Position numbers and translations under genes: made by a program. Below are positions 1-11,828 of a DNA stretch of 64,000 nt, one piece after another (within the stretch, counting starts at the first letter, position 1; each line of letters starts with the position of its first letter). The DNA is from Lasioglossum baleicum. Its lineage: Eukaryota > Arthropoda > Insecta > Hymenoptera > Halictidae. The notes under the pieces were generated by a model. That model did not search any database. It was not told where the DNA came from and saw only the letters and a program-made list of their open reading frames with translations. The stretch lies in the NCBI RefSeq assembly GCF_051020765.1, contig NC_134934.1:5780001-5844000 (forward strand), written 5' to 3'.

Positions 1-255
1 AGAGCGGGGAAAAAGAACCGTCGAGAAGAGATCAAACTGACGGCGGGGGATGAAGTCCGGGGTGGAAACGGAGGTTGGAACCCCATCAGGGACGGCGGTC
101 GGCATCCGGCAATTTACGGACGTCCGGCGAAACTGATTTTCGAGGCGACAGAAATTACTTCTTCGAGAAGTCGCGGCCGCCTAACGTTGTCCGTCTCTCT
201 CAGATCTTGAAACGTGGCGCCTTCTTCTTCCAGCGATTTCTCTCGACCCTCTTTC

Positions 256-335
256 AGCGACAGAGGGTGCTGCACCCCTCTCAAGGGTGCTGTGCCAGTC
301 GCCCGAACGAATCTTGGCTTCCCGATGAAACGGGA
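256..335 (+). repeat. 80-bp direct repeat, copy 1
   Basis: This segment matches 724-803 in the same orientation with about five mismatches by eye. Both copies contain the imperfect inverted motif GGGTGCTG..CCCCTC, the run AAGGGTGCTGTGCCAGTC and the run GAATCTTGGCTTCCCGATG. Similarity drops off sharply on both sides. No coding meaning is seen: the open frames through the two copies differ outside the repeat. It may be a fragment of an interspersed repeat or a local duplication. Confidence 0.7.
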
Positions 336-723
336 GACACTTAAGAACCTCTTGCTTCCTGCGATCACTCCAGCAAGTCGAAAGTAATACATGAATTCGT
401 CGATCATTTCGATTTTTTTGCTGTTTCACAAATTTCTTCTACGCAGCTTCGAATTTCATTGTGAATTTGAATGACCGTATCGTAAACAACGTTCTTTCAG
501 CTTTCATTTGAGCCCTCATATTTCCTAAAATTCCTACGGGAATACAATCAAAACTTGACTTCAAGAGACTCCTTAAATTCCACTCATTTTACTCCGAGCT
601 ACGAATTGTGATTAGTTAATTTTCCGTATGAAACTTCGAAGTTTCGTCAGCTGAATTATAAGTTTCCAGAGAAAGTAGAAAGGAATTGGGCTAGGCGGCG
701 CCATAAGAGCGAAGAGTGTATTT
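336..723. other. Unannotated spacer between the two 80-bp repeats
   Basis: AT-rich sequence without a credible reading frame, RNA gene or repeat that I can recognise. Confidence 0.5.
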
Positions 724-803
724 AGCGACGGGGGGTGCTGCGCCCCTCTGAAGGGTGCTGTGCCAGTCGGCCGAACGAATCTTGGCTTCCCGATGAAACG
801 GGA
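724..803 (+). repeat. 80-bp direct repeat, copy 2
   Basis: Partner of 256-335, at an offset of 468 bp with no net length change, so the pair aligns without gaps. The five substitutions are mostly G/A and G/C. The flanks are unrelated. See copy 1 for the shared motifs. Confidence 0.7.
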
Positions 804-1600
804 ATCGAGCTCTAACCCTCTGGCAACGCTATTGCCTCGCCCTCAGCTTTCGAGTCGAGAGAGAGATTTTCGGGGGATCGTAGTGCTGCCTACCTCTTCG
901 GCTACGGCGAAAATATCTCCGATTTCGACAGGATATTTCAATCCCCGGCGAGAAAGGGAAATGCAGCGTGTTTCGATTCCGAGTATATTAAATTCGCTCT
1001 CGGGGATTGCGCGGCGAGTCAACCCAACTCGACTCGACAGCGACGGAAGCCCCCCGTAGCCCGTGTTCGCCGCCTTTGAATCTGGTCAACGGCGGAAACA
1101 GGGCTGCGAACCACCGAATTGCCTCCTCTCGCCTCGACGGGACCATTGAATGACGGAAAGTTTAACGGGAATGATCGAATGTGGATGAAATTCATTCCGG
1201 ATACTTCTGAAAGAGATTCAAACGGCCGCAGAATGAATGAAGGACATTTAACTCTCGGATTCAGGCGAGCACTAGGCCTATGGTCACTTCACTGGAGTAA
1301 TGCGAATAGCGGGTCGCAGTGCTCATCATTCTTTGGTCCTGCTGGAGGTGGATGAGGTCTTAATCTTGAATCCTGGACTGTTAGGTTTTTTTAGAGGGTA
1401 TGGGCCCGGTTCATCTGAGAGTACCGTGTCGAGCCCACACTTTCCCCTCGACAGTCATCTTCCGAGGGGATGCGAGTGCGTGAATGCATTTTTTTCCTAA
1501 TAGGCCTTAAACTATAAAAAAAGGACTATGGTAATATCTGACCTACACCAGTATTTCACTATGTACTACATATTGACAGTCGCTCGAGCCTTAGAAGACA
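804..1600. other. Non-coding stretch, nothing recognised
   Basis: Moderately GC-rich. The open frames at 760-1059, 1119-1355 and 1300-1500 are short, have no recognisable domain and no plausible splice context. No RNA gene or repeat structure is visible. Confidence 0.5.
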
Positions 1601-2173
1601 TATTGTGTCCCAAAAATGTATTTCCCTGAAAAAAGGGTGATTCCTCTGGTCGCTTCAAGTACCTTTTCTCTTTGTGAAAATGTTCTTCGCGACTTCGTTA
1701 CGGAGTTATTAACGAAAACAAAATATATAAAAAAACTTTTTAAAAACCACGCTTATTATTAAAATGCACCGAAAAGGAGAAAATAACTTTTTTAGATATT
1801 AATGACTATAAATAAAAGCGTGGACCGCTAAACTATATTGACGTAATCTTCGTGGGCGGTCCACGCTTTTATTTATAGTCACTAATGTCTAAAAAAGTTA
1901 TTTTCTCCTTTTTAGTGCATTTTAAATATAAGCGTGGTTTTTAAAAAGCTTTTTTTAAAAACCCGGACCGCTCAGACTGGTCGGCTCGGCCAATGCCAAC
2001 GCCACGCCCAGCGGGAATCCGTCTGCTGTAGCCGCGCTCTGATTGGTCTGTGTTTTTCGTTAATAACTCGTTAACGAAACCGCGGAAAACATTTTCGCAG
2101 AGGAAGAAGTTACTTCAAATGACCTCCATAATCACCCCCTTCAAGGAAGTACAACATTTCAGGACACCTTGTA
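1601..2173. mobile_element. Degenerate palindromic MITE of the TACAGGGTGTC family, interrupted
   Basis: The left part (1601-1720) and right part (2033-2173) are inverted relatives of one another and match the arms of the intact palindrome at 23922-24266. Shared landmarks are GTGTCCCAAAA at the left end, the run GAGTTATTAACGAAAA, CTGATTGGTC(T/C)GTGTTTTTC and GTTAATAACTC in the right arm, and GGACACC(T/C)TGTA at the right end. The termini have decayed relative to the 24-kb copy. Between the arms lies a separate hairpin element (1729-1960). Non-autonomous; no transposase frame. The TACAGGG termini with TA at the ends suggest a Tc1/mariner-like cut-and-paste mechanism, but the superfamily is inference. 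Confidence 0.7.
1729..1960. mobile_element. 232-bp hairpin element nested in the older MITE
   Basis: Two arms of about 100 bp (1729-1828 and 1856-1960) are inverted copies of each other with few mismatches, separated by a spacer of about 27 bp. The arms carry AAAACCACGCTTAT near the outside, AAGGAGAAAATAACTTTTTT in the middle and AAAGCGTGGACCGC next to the centre. It lies inside the arm of the outer element, at the place that reads CGAAAAACACGGACC in the uninterrupted copy near 24042. No coding capacity. Family not recognised. Confidence 0.75.
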
Positions 2174-5084
2174 ATATACTTATACACCTGGTGAGATTGA
2201 TAAAAACCCGCGGAAGTGAAACAAGATTTCTCGAACTGTTAATACTTCTGTACCCTCGAAACAGAGAGAAAATGAAAATCCGTCTTTCGAGCGATAATCG
2301 AGTGAAAGCGTGGGAGAACAGGGGACAAAGTGTCGATAGAATGGAGGGTAAGCAATCCGGAGCCTTTTCCGGGCGCTTCACGCCCACGGAATCGATTCCA
2401 GGACCGGCCGATTACCCGTCCACGCTCTTTTGTCCGCGAGTATTAACGCAGGGGCGTAGCGGGGGGTGCGGAGGGCAGTCCGGACAAATTCTACAGGGTC
2501 ATTACCGATTAAGCGTGCGCAAATAGTCAAGTAATTCGGCCGGCCGATCAAATGCCCTAATCCAATAACTCGAGCCAGTCGTGTATACGAAAATGCATCG
2601 GGCGTTGCACGCGCGGAGTTGCGCGGCGCGGCGAGCAAAAGCCCGAAACCGGGCCGGACTGGACTAGTCTGGACTGGCGCGCGGACTTGTCAACCGAATT
2701 ACCGAGCGTTACGCGGAATTGCTGGACCGGCCCGGGCGCGTTCGGCCGTTTTCGACAAAAGATCGAATTAACGGGCGTTGCCTGAATCGTGCCGACTGGC
2801 GCACGAATTACCGTGTATTTGGGGGAGGTGGATCCTCGCATCGGCGCCGGGACACCAGGACTCATTTTCGGCCTGGTCGACGTTATCACCGCAAGTCAAA
2901 CTCTCTGGCCAACGCGATCGCCAGCATTCACGGTCCCACGGGTCGAAAACAACCGGCAAGAGTTCCACTGATTGGGAAATTTCGAGCGGCGACTCTGTTC
3001 ACACCGCGTTGTCCAACGATTGCAGTCGAGCGACCGTCGACCTGCACATGGTTCAACGTAATTACTATTTTCTTCGACAATGAAATGATTCATCACTCGA
3101 AACAATTACTAGATTGCTCATTTTTCTGCAAAATGGAAACGTTGTTGGTTATCATTTTTACGAAGCAATCACCTGTATTGTTCGGAAGGGACACTAGCCA
3201 ATTACCGTTGAAATAAATAACGTTTTGAAAAAATCGGTTGAATTTAAGGGGCCAATTCAAGTCGATTTTGTATGTTCTCGTAGGAATTTTTAAATGTTTG
3301 AGGGCCTAAATGACAGCCTAGGGAACGCTCCTTCTGATAGTGCTATTTACGCGCGCGTTCAAACGAGAATTCTAAATTACGCCCAAAAATTCATAAATTT
3401 CGGTCAATGGCTCAAAATACAACAATTTCGGAATGTATCACCACAGGAATTTTTGAAAGTTTGAGAGTAATGTGGGTAAAAAATAAATATGGAATCAGCA
3501 AAAATAAACTCGGTGAAACGATCAGCAGCCAGGTCGACGGGTTGGTAAAAAAAGGAGGGTTGATAAAAATCCGCGTCAGTCCAGTTTGTGTTCCATGGCG
3601 CGAGAGCGCGTCATCGGCAAAGAAAGCGGCCGCGTTGGAGGAGGCTTCTCCCGACCAAGGGTTCGAATTTCACGAGATGCAATTTTTGCGCGGGTTGCAA
3701 GCGGCGCGAGGAGCCCCGGCAAAGATTTACGAGCAAGAAATGCTTGAATGGCGGGGGTTGTCTCGTTGCAGCGGCGCGTCGGCTGCTGCAGGTCGGTTAG
3801 AAGAAGCTAGAAGCTATTGTTCCGAGTTTTCTAATAGATGACAGTCTCCCGGGCGAAACACCTGGCGCAGCCCGTGAGAAATGCTCCGGCACCGGAGCAG
3901 AATGCAATTGTTCGCGATAATTCGACGAGCCCCGTTGCGCGACCGTCGAGCTGCATTTGTGCAATTAGACCGGTTCGAAGGGCTCCATCGATGCTCGCCG
4001 CCGAGCCGTGAAGCTGGCTGGAAAAATTGCTACACACAGTCCAAACTGGACTGATTTTTTACTACGTAATTCTCAGCCCTCTTGGTGCCCTACAATTTTT
4101 TTGTTTGGCGGTGTTCATTTGTTCTTTAGAAGACATATATTTCTTTGAAATCAGTGTGAACTGATGTATGATGTGTCTGAGACGTCATTTTAATCTTTTC
4201 ACTGTGTATGGTGTGCAAATGCACCCTGGTCTGACAAAAAACAGAAGTAAAAAGTTGACGAATATGTTTGAAATTTTTTAAGTATTGTATACTTATCTAA
4301 TAAGAATCAATAAAATTTCATAGATATTTATACAGATGAACTTTTTCTTTCATGGTGCCACAAAAATTTCATTGCGGGCCAATTACCCCTCTGTGCACGG
4401 TTAACAATTAGACGGAGGTTAAAACGGACAACAAAAGAGAAATTCCGAAAGGATTTTTAAGCAATAAAAACTTCTTGATCAACAGAATTGTTTATCGCAC
4501 CAATTCTGAACCTTTTTGAGCATTACGCGCAAAATAGTCGGTGGAAGCTAGGCGAACGCTGCGGCGAGAATGGGAGGAGGGATGGTGTAACGAAGTGAAA
4601 GCATTTTGCTGCAACGTTTATTTCGTCCAATTACATTTGGCAGCTGTACCGAAACTCACCGGCGACCGGCCCGGATTCTACGGGGCTTGTTTATGGGCCT
4701 CCATATATCAGCCTTACGAGCACTTAACAGAAAGAAATGGCCGCAATCTTTCGTCTCTAATTCAGTCACTTAACCGCCGGTTATATCCGCTTTGCCGGGG
4801 ACCAGCTCTTTTCCGCGTGGAGATTTTCGCCGTTCCACTGATAAAAGCCGCTTCATCCCGCCCCGTCGCGCGTCGCCCGATGGAAACGGATGAGATTCAT
4901 TCCGACCGAGCGAATTTGTTCGAATTATTTTTAATTCCGTTGTCTCCAAGATTTTTCAACTGTGGCCCACCACCACCCTTTTTTTTGAAGATCAGTCATG
5001 CTCGACGTCGACGATCGTGTCCAAATTGCGTCGAATGCACTCTTAAATTTATGCCGTTTGGTAAGTGCAATTTTATGAGTAGAC
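2174..5084. other. 2.9-kb non-coding stretch with a GC-rich block at 2390-2960
   Basis: No supported gene. The two longest open frames (3407-3841, 144 codons; 4541-5137, 198 codons) start with TTG/GTG-type codons or lack domain signal, and the second runs into the hAT element. An ATG at 4998 followed in frame by TTTG-GTAAGT at about 5060 would make a 21-codon exon but has no other support. AT-rich from 4080 to 4340, with AATAAA-like strings. Confidence 0.5.
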
Positions 5085-5092
5085 CACGAGTT

Positions 5093-5731
5093 CAGAGTTG
5101 GACTTTATTCATTGAAATTTTAATTACGATCGATTGATTAAAAAATGTGTTCGATTAAAAAAAGAAGTCATCGAAAAATCGACGATTAATGCAATCGATT
5201 GATGAAGATAATTGTCAATCGTTGATTAAAAGAAGAAATCATCGAAAAATCGACGACTGGATCAATGGATTGATGAAGGTAATTGTCAATCGTTGATTAA
5301 AAGAAGAAATCATCGAAAAATCGACGACTGGATCAATGGATTGATGAAGGTAATTGTCAATCGTTGATTAAAAAAAGAAATCATCGAAAAAAACATAAAA
5401 GCACGTAAACAGAGTTTGTATTATACATACATAGACCAAATGGACAATACACCTAAATTCAGTTTACATTTTATTCAGTATTCATAGTTTTGATTCCATA
5501 TTTCATTTCGAAATTTCAGCAGTTAATCATTAATCAATTATCCGATTGACGATTAATAATCGTCGGTAATTAAAGTAGACGATTAAAAATTACAACGATT
5601 TAAATAACGATTAAAACTATAACGGTTAACCGCAATTAACGACTAAACTAGGAGATTAATTGTTAATTGCGATTAACGATTCAAGTAAAAATTTAGTCGT
5701 CAATCGTTGATTAAATTTTTGCCCAACTCTG
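5093..5731. mobile_element. hAT-type MITE with 8-bp target site duplication
   Basis: The element begins CAGAGTTGG and ends CCAACTCTG as an inverted terminus; the next bases (TTTAATCAACGATTGACGA on the complementary right end) resemble the left end's ATTGATTAA-rich start. It is flanked by CACGAGTT (5085-5092) and CACGAGTC (5732-5739), a 7/8-matching 8-bp duplication. CAG..CTG termini with 8-bp duplications are the established hallmark of hAT transposons. The 639-bp interior has no transposase; it is AT-rich, packed with CGATTAA/TTAATCG motifs and holds a 71-bp tandem repeat. It is therefore a non-autonomous derivative that needs an enzyme from elsewhere. Confidence 0.75.
5140..5391 (+). repeat. 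71-bp tandem repeat, about 3.5 units, inside the hAT element
   Basis: Units recur with an exact 71-bp offset: ATTGTCAATCGTTGATTAAA starts at 5211, 5282 and 5353. The second and third units are almost identical over their full length; the first (5140-5210) is diverged and the last is cut after GAAATCATCGAAAAA. This is an expansion of element-internal sequence, not coding. Confidence 0.85.
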
Positions 5732-5739
5732 CACGAGTC

Positions 5740-7739
5740 TTCATGGAAAATGAAAGTTTTGATATTCCTTTCTTCCTTTAAGAATTTCAATAATGTGGAA
5801 TTGAACTTATTTCAAGAATTTCAGTTCGAGATTCTTCAGAATGCTAACAATAAATTGATATATTGTTACGAATGTCGAGCATTCCGAGTACATCGATATC
5901 TCGCGATATCGGTACGCCGAGTGGTCTCCGTTGCAGCGTGAAGGGTCGCAAAAGATAAGTGTGCTCCTCCTTCGGTCAATAAAGGATTTTATTTGTTTAT
6001 TATAATACGCCTTGTTATCGAAGCTAGGGATGCCTCTAACCCGCCACATACGCAACTATATTTAAATGCTTTTGTATTGTTTTAAACAGCAGTCCATTAG
6101 TGACTTAGTATCTTTTGCACACCCCTTCCTGAAATAACAGGTGAAAGAAACAATGTTCATTAACAGGATTCAGTAGATACCATTATTATCCTAGTTCTAC
6201 GATTTTAAAGTAATCTACCAATTAATTAGGTTCGTCCAACGAATATCTCAAATTCCCTTTCTTCCTGAAGAACTAAATGAATCTAACGAACCTCTCGCAT
6301 TCCCTTACTTCTTATAGAACCAGCTTAATCTAATGAATTCCTCGGGTTCCTTTTTATAGAATCTTGAACCACTGATCATTTAACCAATCTATTAGCAACT
6401 AACTATGTAAGTTATTTTAAAGTTTCAGTATTTAAGACCCTGCGAAAATCTTTATCTTCAAATACTAAATTAATGTAAATTCAGATCCTCATCAAAGTAA
6501 CCTAGACAATGACTGAATAGTGGATTTTACATTTATAACAAAAATGTGCGCATCAAATGCAAAATAGTAACATTGAAACAATTGAAAAATACTGTTGTAT
6601 CGTTCTCGACTCAATCAGATTATTGAGAAAACGCACAGGTGTCTACGCAGTCCTGTATTTGCAATTAATACAGACAATTTTCACTGTTCTTAAAAATCCA
6701 TAGTCCAAGTATGACTAAAGAAATTATAGTAACTGGGAATCTGGGTATCCAGTTCTCAGCACAGCAGTAAAATTAGCAATAAAAGATCCCACTGAAACCG
6801 ATTATCTCTATAAAAATCTATGACGCAAAGACCACGGGGGAATAATTTCTCATTTTCGTAGAAAACAAACAATTTTACGACAGGGTGATTTCGCGAAAGG
6901 GTGTCTCCCTAACCCAAACAATCCTCAGCCGTGGGCGACGGGGGAAGAGTTGTTCGGCAGTTTGCATGATCTCTGCCCACTCGCCGAAACATTCTTCCCA
7001 GCCGTTAAATTTGAAGGCGTAATAAGAACGTAGCGGAGCGCGAGTTACGCGGCTATGTTATTACACGTAGTCGCGCGTAATGTTCCCCGAAGAACGACCG
7101 TGTCATTATTACGTCACGCTCGTGTTTATTCATACTGTCACGGTCCGCGAATCTCCTCGGTATGGCATGGCGAGAGAGAGAGAGAAAGAGAAAGAGCTAA
7201 TGGCAGGCTGCTGCTGTTTCCCGGGGCCTGATCGACGACGGAACCTTTAAAGCTCGGCCCGAAACGTGAAATTCGTTGCGCAATTCCCCGGTCACGGTAT
7301 CATTACACTCGAAATCTCGTTGAAGCGTGAAGACGTCGAACCGGCGAGAGATTATGAAATTGATACTGGGCGCCGGCTACGATTTGCGGAACCCTGGGCG
7401 AAAGAAAATGCGGTCGTTCGAACGATTCTCTCCTTTTGTGGCGGTGCAGATAGGTGTGGGATTTTTCTAGACTAGAGGCTTATTCTCTCGACGGATTTTA
7501 GTAATCTGACACCTAGATTTTCTTGCTGCACCCCTTCCGCCACGATTTATTTTACCGTCACTGTGGTTCGAATTTCTTTGTCGTTCCTTAGAAGAAGAGA
7601 GAATTATGTTCTCCAATGGCTCTGTATCAACAACGACAAACTAGAGTTCTATTTATATTTATAAGAAGTGTTAATAACATTTAGTGGATCCTGTGCAAGG
7701 GGTAATTGTTTTGTTGGGGTGAAATGATTTTGTTTAGTG
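5740..7739. other. 2-kb non-coding stretch
   Basis: AT-rich to about 6900, then a GC-richer block (6900-7460). At 5893 there is a small palindrome, CGATATC-TCGC-GATATCG. The 6230-6370 segment shows a weak 60-70 bp periodicity (AACGAA..CCTCTC / AATGAATTCCTCGGG). A GA microsatellite lies at 7171-7196. No supported gene. Confidence 0.45.
7171..7196 (+). repeat. GA-rich microsatellite
   Basis: An imperfect (GA)n run, GAGAGAGAGAGA followed by two AAAGAG variants. Insect genomes are rich in such tracts; those near promoters can bind GAGA factors, but no promoter is evident here. Confidence 0.8.
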
Positions 7740-8225
7740 ATTTATAAGGGTGGGTTTAACAGTAATTTTTCTTGTACTAAATTTTATTATTCATCTTTGA
7801 GAGAATTCAAGATTTCTCAAGATAAATGTATACGCTGTTAAGACGTTTATTATTGGAAAGATAGAAATTCATTTTTTTTTCTTGAACATTCGCATTTGTT
7901 GTGGTGCTGCAGGGGTAGGTACCATTTAGGAACAACTTTTGTGCTCAATTTTATCGTGTCTTCCAAATATTCAAGATTTTACAAGGAAAATGTACTGCTA
8001 TTATGAAGACATAAATGATCGGTTCTTTTCAACAGTAACATTTTATTTGTTGCTACAGGGGTGAATACCATTTAAGAACAGCTTTTGTGCTCAATTTTAT
8101 TGTGCCTAAAAAGCATTCAAGATTTTACAAGGCGAATGTACGGTACTATATACTACGATGTTCGCTATTATGAAGACATAAATGATCGGTTCTTGAACAG
8201 TAACATTTTCATTGATGCTGCAGGG
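7740..8225 (+). repeat. Local tandem triplication, about 146-168 bp units
   Basis: Three diverged units share GT(A/G)CT(A/C)AATTTTAT, then ATTCAAGATTT, then AAATGTA...GAAGAC(A/G)T..AT. The GT(A/G)CT(A/C)AA landmark is at 7773, 7941 and 8087. Units two and three are close to each other, including GACATAAATGATCGGTTCTT and GCAGGGGT/CAGGGGTGAATACCATTTA. Unit one is older. Non-coding. Confidence 0.75.
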
Positions 8226-9410
8226 TTGAATTTTTCGTTCAGTGTTAGCCTCTTCTTTAAATCCAGCGATGCCGGGCGCAGGCGCCAACAACCGGGTCGT
8301 TTCTTGCAAAGGGAAAGGCAACAACAACGGGGCCCTGGTTTGCAAATTGTCCTCATGAATAACCGGGTCGAAGCACGTTGTCAGTCGGCCGCGGAGGCGG
8401 CATGTTAGACACGGGGGAAGATTAAGGGGTAACACGCTGTGGAATTTTGCTAGCCGAATTTGAGCAGCTGCTACGTCATTAGAGGCGTTTCTGCCTAATT
8501 GTTTCAACGCCGAGCACTAAGATCTCTCTGTCCAACCAATTCAGAGCCAGCCCTTACCCCCCCCCCCCTCCCGCGCCCCTTAGTTTCGACAACGGTAGCT
8601 CTACAGTAAGGGTCCCGCGTCTTCCTGGCTTCAGGAATTGCTCGCGTTCCGACACGCCTCGCTCTCCCCTTTGATGACGTATTAATTGCTTCGACTTTGA
8701 TACATCTCGCTCAACCGCACCGTAATAACGTTTCTCTCATTGAATCCCGCGCACCTCGCGGCCAACCTGCCAAAGCCAGATTAAGCCGCGCGTCGGGTTT
8801 TGACGGGCTCGAATTGCGAATCCGACCCGAAAACACCGCGAGCCGGTATTCGATCCTGTCTTTTACCTTTCCGCCGATTAATTTCCCAACGATACTACAC
8901 TGCAGCCACACCTTGTGGCATCTTATTTCCTCGATTGATTGATCACCTGGACCGTTCTGTAATTTTAACGCTTAAAACGTCTCCCTTTGCAGCTGCGTTT
9001 CCTCGGAGCGAGCTAGATAGTTTCTTCATGGACGTTTGCTTTTATTGGTGTTTTGACCTGTAGTTCTTTTATTTAATATGTATTTGAACAGTTAAGTGTT
9101 TGTTACTTGAAGACGATTATAGAAGACATTAATGTAACTCTTAATTAAGTTGATTGCGTAACACGGTACATTGGGGTCATAGATTACAGGAAAAACTTCG
9201 TAGTAACGCGATTACGTGCTGCAGCAACAACACACTTCAGTTGTACTACAATAAAATCATGTTCTTCTAAATTGCGCAGATAAATGTTTGACAAGCATAT
9301 ATTAGATAAAAGTCGTGTATGTTCTTGTAAAATAATGAACGATAGTGTTATCAAGAGCAGGCCCATTTTCTATCGTTAACGAGACACGCGATTATACAAC
9401 TCTAGAGAAA
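8226..9410. other. 1.2-kb non-coding stretch
   Basis: GC-rich 8260-8830, including a ten-cytosine run near 8560. Overlapping short open frames on both strands lack domain signal. AT-rich after 9060. Nothing else recognised. Confidence 0.45.
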
Positions 9411-10325
9411 TAAGGTGGAGTGGGGCAAGTTGCGCACTAGTTTTTGCAAAGTTGGACTTTAAACTGATGTATTTTCAGTCTGGTATGTAACAACTTAACG
9501 CTCTTGGTATCGACCTCTTGCCACAGTTATTACTGATGAATTAGTGCTATGTAGGATTCTAATTTTGCTTGAAAATTGTCATTTTTATAGGATATTGTGC
9601 AAAGTGTTCACTAGGATGCACTTGTCTCGAGAATGGGTTAAGTTCGTCTCCGAGAGTTAAAACTTCGCTTTCGAACCTTGTTTCAAGTGCTACGGGGCAA
9701 GAAAAGAATTATTATCAAGCCTGCTACAAAATGCTTTTCATTGCATTAAATGTATTGGTTATTTTCATAGTTACCCATACAGTATAGACTTACACCACCG
9801 TGATATAGTACGGACTTGCCCCGTGTAGTAATATTTACGGGGCAAAAGCATCTTAATGTTTTTCTCAATAAATTAAAAAAAATACAATAAAAACGGTTTA
9901 TTTAACGTAAACCTACATCAATATTTGTTGTGCTTACCTAAAATAACAACAAAGAATATATTAATAACGTTTAAACTGTTGCACGTTCAGGGTAACCTCA
10001 AAGTTGTACGTGTACTGCACGTGACTGTTTGGCATTAGTTGATTTGAGCGAGGAAAACACCTTTATTCTTGGGCGACATCTATGTCGAATAGTTCATACT
10101 AACTTATACTACATTAATAAATACAAGCTGGAGAAATTTCGTTCATATTATAATAAAAATAACCAATTAACGGACTTGCCCCGTACTCAAAGGTGAAACT
10201 AACGGCATCCACATAATTCAACATCAGGTTCAAATTACAAGTATTTTAATTTATATAATAAATTTTTATATACATATATATTATATATATTTAATTTATA
10301 GCAATTTGCAACTTCCCAAAGGAGG
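9411..10325. repeat. Possible degenerate element with GGGGCAAGT motifs
   Basis: The left boundary carries GTGGGGCAAGTTGCGCAC (9418) and the right boundary, read on the minus strand, carries TTTGGGAAGTTGCAAATTGC (about 10298), an imperfect inverted pair. CGGACTTGCCCCGT recurs at about 9811 and 10171, with ACGGGGCAAG at about 9690 and ACGGGGCAAAAG at 9839. Such clustered GGGGCAAGT motifs suggest an old DNA-transposon relic. No transposase frame can be read; the 72-codon frame at 9569-9787 is not recognisable. Boundaries are uncertain. Confidence 0.35.
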
Positions 10326-11678
10326 ACACTTTACACTAAGCGTACGAAAATATCGGCGATTTATGCAACGGGTCACAACAGACCCAGGACCATCCAGCAT
10401 CGTCGAAAGTCCACGAGGCAACAGATAAATCAGAGCCAGCCGTTCGTCGCGACAAGATTAAAAGTCTCCGGGGCCGAGTAATGCCTTTACATAAATTCCC
10501 TGTGAATGGCCGCCGTGCATCCGTGCATTCTTGCCGCGTCAGTGGCCCTTTGGTATCAAGGATGCATCGCGTTTCCATTGCGCGTCGTTTACGAGGAACA
10601 CGCCTGTGCTCTCGACAATGGAGGCGGTCGGCCGGAGACTTCTTGCCTCGAAAATCCGCGACGCTGTAATCCACGGGCCGGCGTATCTGCCGGCCATAAA
10701 TATTTCGTACAACGGTAACGATGTATCCTGTCCGCTGTCCGCGGGTAGGAGGGATTTTCCGAGTCGGTTCTTTTCAAAAATTCGAGATCGACTGGCTTTT
10801 CGAATGGCGATCGTGATGAATCGAATACTCTCGAACGCCGCTGCGTCGCGTGGGCGTAGCAGAAACGATCTATCGCGAGGAATCGAGAGGAAAAGCCTGG
10901 ACTGCCACCGAGGAATCTACTGTTGCAGATTCTCGGATTAATGGTAAAGGATAGACCGGTGATGAGAAATCTCGATTCGTCAAAAAGGTGAAATATGAAT
11001 GTCCCTCTATTTCATCCGTTTTGCACCATGCAATAATTAAAACAGGGCAACCGAAATTGTTATAATCTGGGGCTCTTCACTGATCCGTGCAAACCTAAAT
11101 GCACACGTACTTACTTTTTCCCATTCAATGTACACGTTCGCAGAACAACGTGGCGAGCTCCCACGAACGTGTAAATTATGCACCGCAGCGAATTAATTTT
11201 AATAAGCTATCGCTTTCACATTTCCATAAATATTCGTTCGGAGCGCACGAAGCTAAACGTAAAATGTTGAACGCGCATTTGCATAAACGTCCAGCGCAAA
11301 TTCAAGGATTTCTCGCGATAAAGCAAAAAAAGGTTGATGCACCGCGGGGATCGATGTAACGCGGAAGAGAACGAATAAATTGATCAAATTAATGACCATG
11401 ATCCCGATACTTTCGAGCAGCGGTTCGTGAGTTGATGCACGGCAAACCATGAATGAAGGGGGTCGGTTTGTGGATGAAGGGGTTTGTTTCGTGGGTGCTC
11501 GGGGAGGGGTGGAAACTAAGCGGACGGACAGATGCCGCTGGTGGTAGAATGGAGTCCAATAATTCTTTGTGCCCAAGTGGAGCGCAGGGTGTGTGTATTG
11601 CGAACGCGAGCGGAAGAGAGAGAGAGAACGAGCGAGCCCGCGGGATAAGCGTGTGCGGCTCGAGATAGCGGCCGCGTC

Positions 11679-11711
11679 TATATAAATTGCATCGTTTCCT
11701 TTGAACAGTTC
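11679..11711 (+). promoter_or_regulatory. Weak core-promoter match (TATA plus initiator-like)
   Basis: TATATAAA starts at 11679 and ACAGTTC follows with its central A at 11707, 28 bp downstream, which is the normal TATA-to-initiator spacing in insects. The initiator is imperfect (CAGTT rather than TCAGT) and the first ATG (11715) opens a frame of only nine codons. No downstream exon is visible, so this could be coincidence. Confidence 0.2.
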
Positions 11712-11809
11712 ATCATGGTTGACCGATCGCGTTCTATTGATTAGAAGTCCAATTATTGGCTCGGGTCCGGCTATTTTTATTCCCGTCCTACCCCGCGAGC
11801 CCGCGAGAC

Positions 11810-11828
11810 TCTCTCTCTCTCTCTCTCT
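11810..11828 (+). repeat. (CT)n microsatellite
   Basis: About nine CT units in a GC-rich segment; reads as GAGA repeat on the minus strand. Confidence 0.85.

Noticed and set aside
3407..3841. 144-codon open frame rich in Ala/Glu near its end
   Set aside because: No domain, weak start and no splice context; composition follows a local GC-rich block.
4998..5061. ATG frame of 21 codons ending at TTTG-GTAAGT
   Set aside because: A good donor alone is common by chance; no codon bias, no upstream promoter and no second exon.
4541..5137. Longest open frame (198 codons), plus strand
   Set aside because: It starts with GTG, has no recognisable domain, and its end overlaps the hAT element. With thousands of frames in 64 kb, one of this length is expected roughly by chance.
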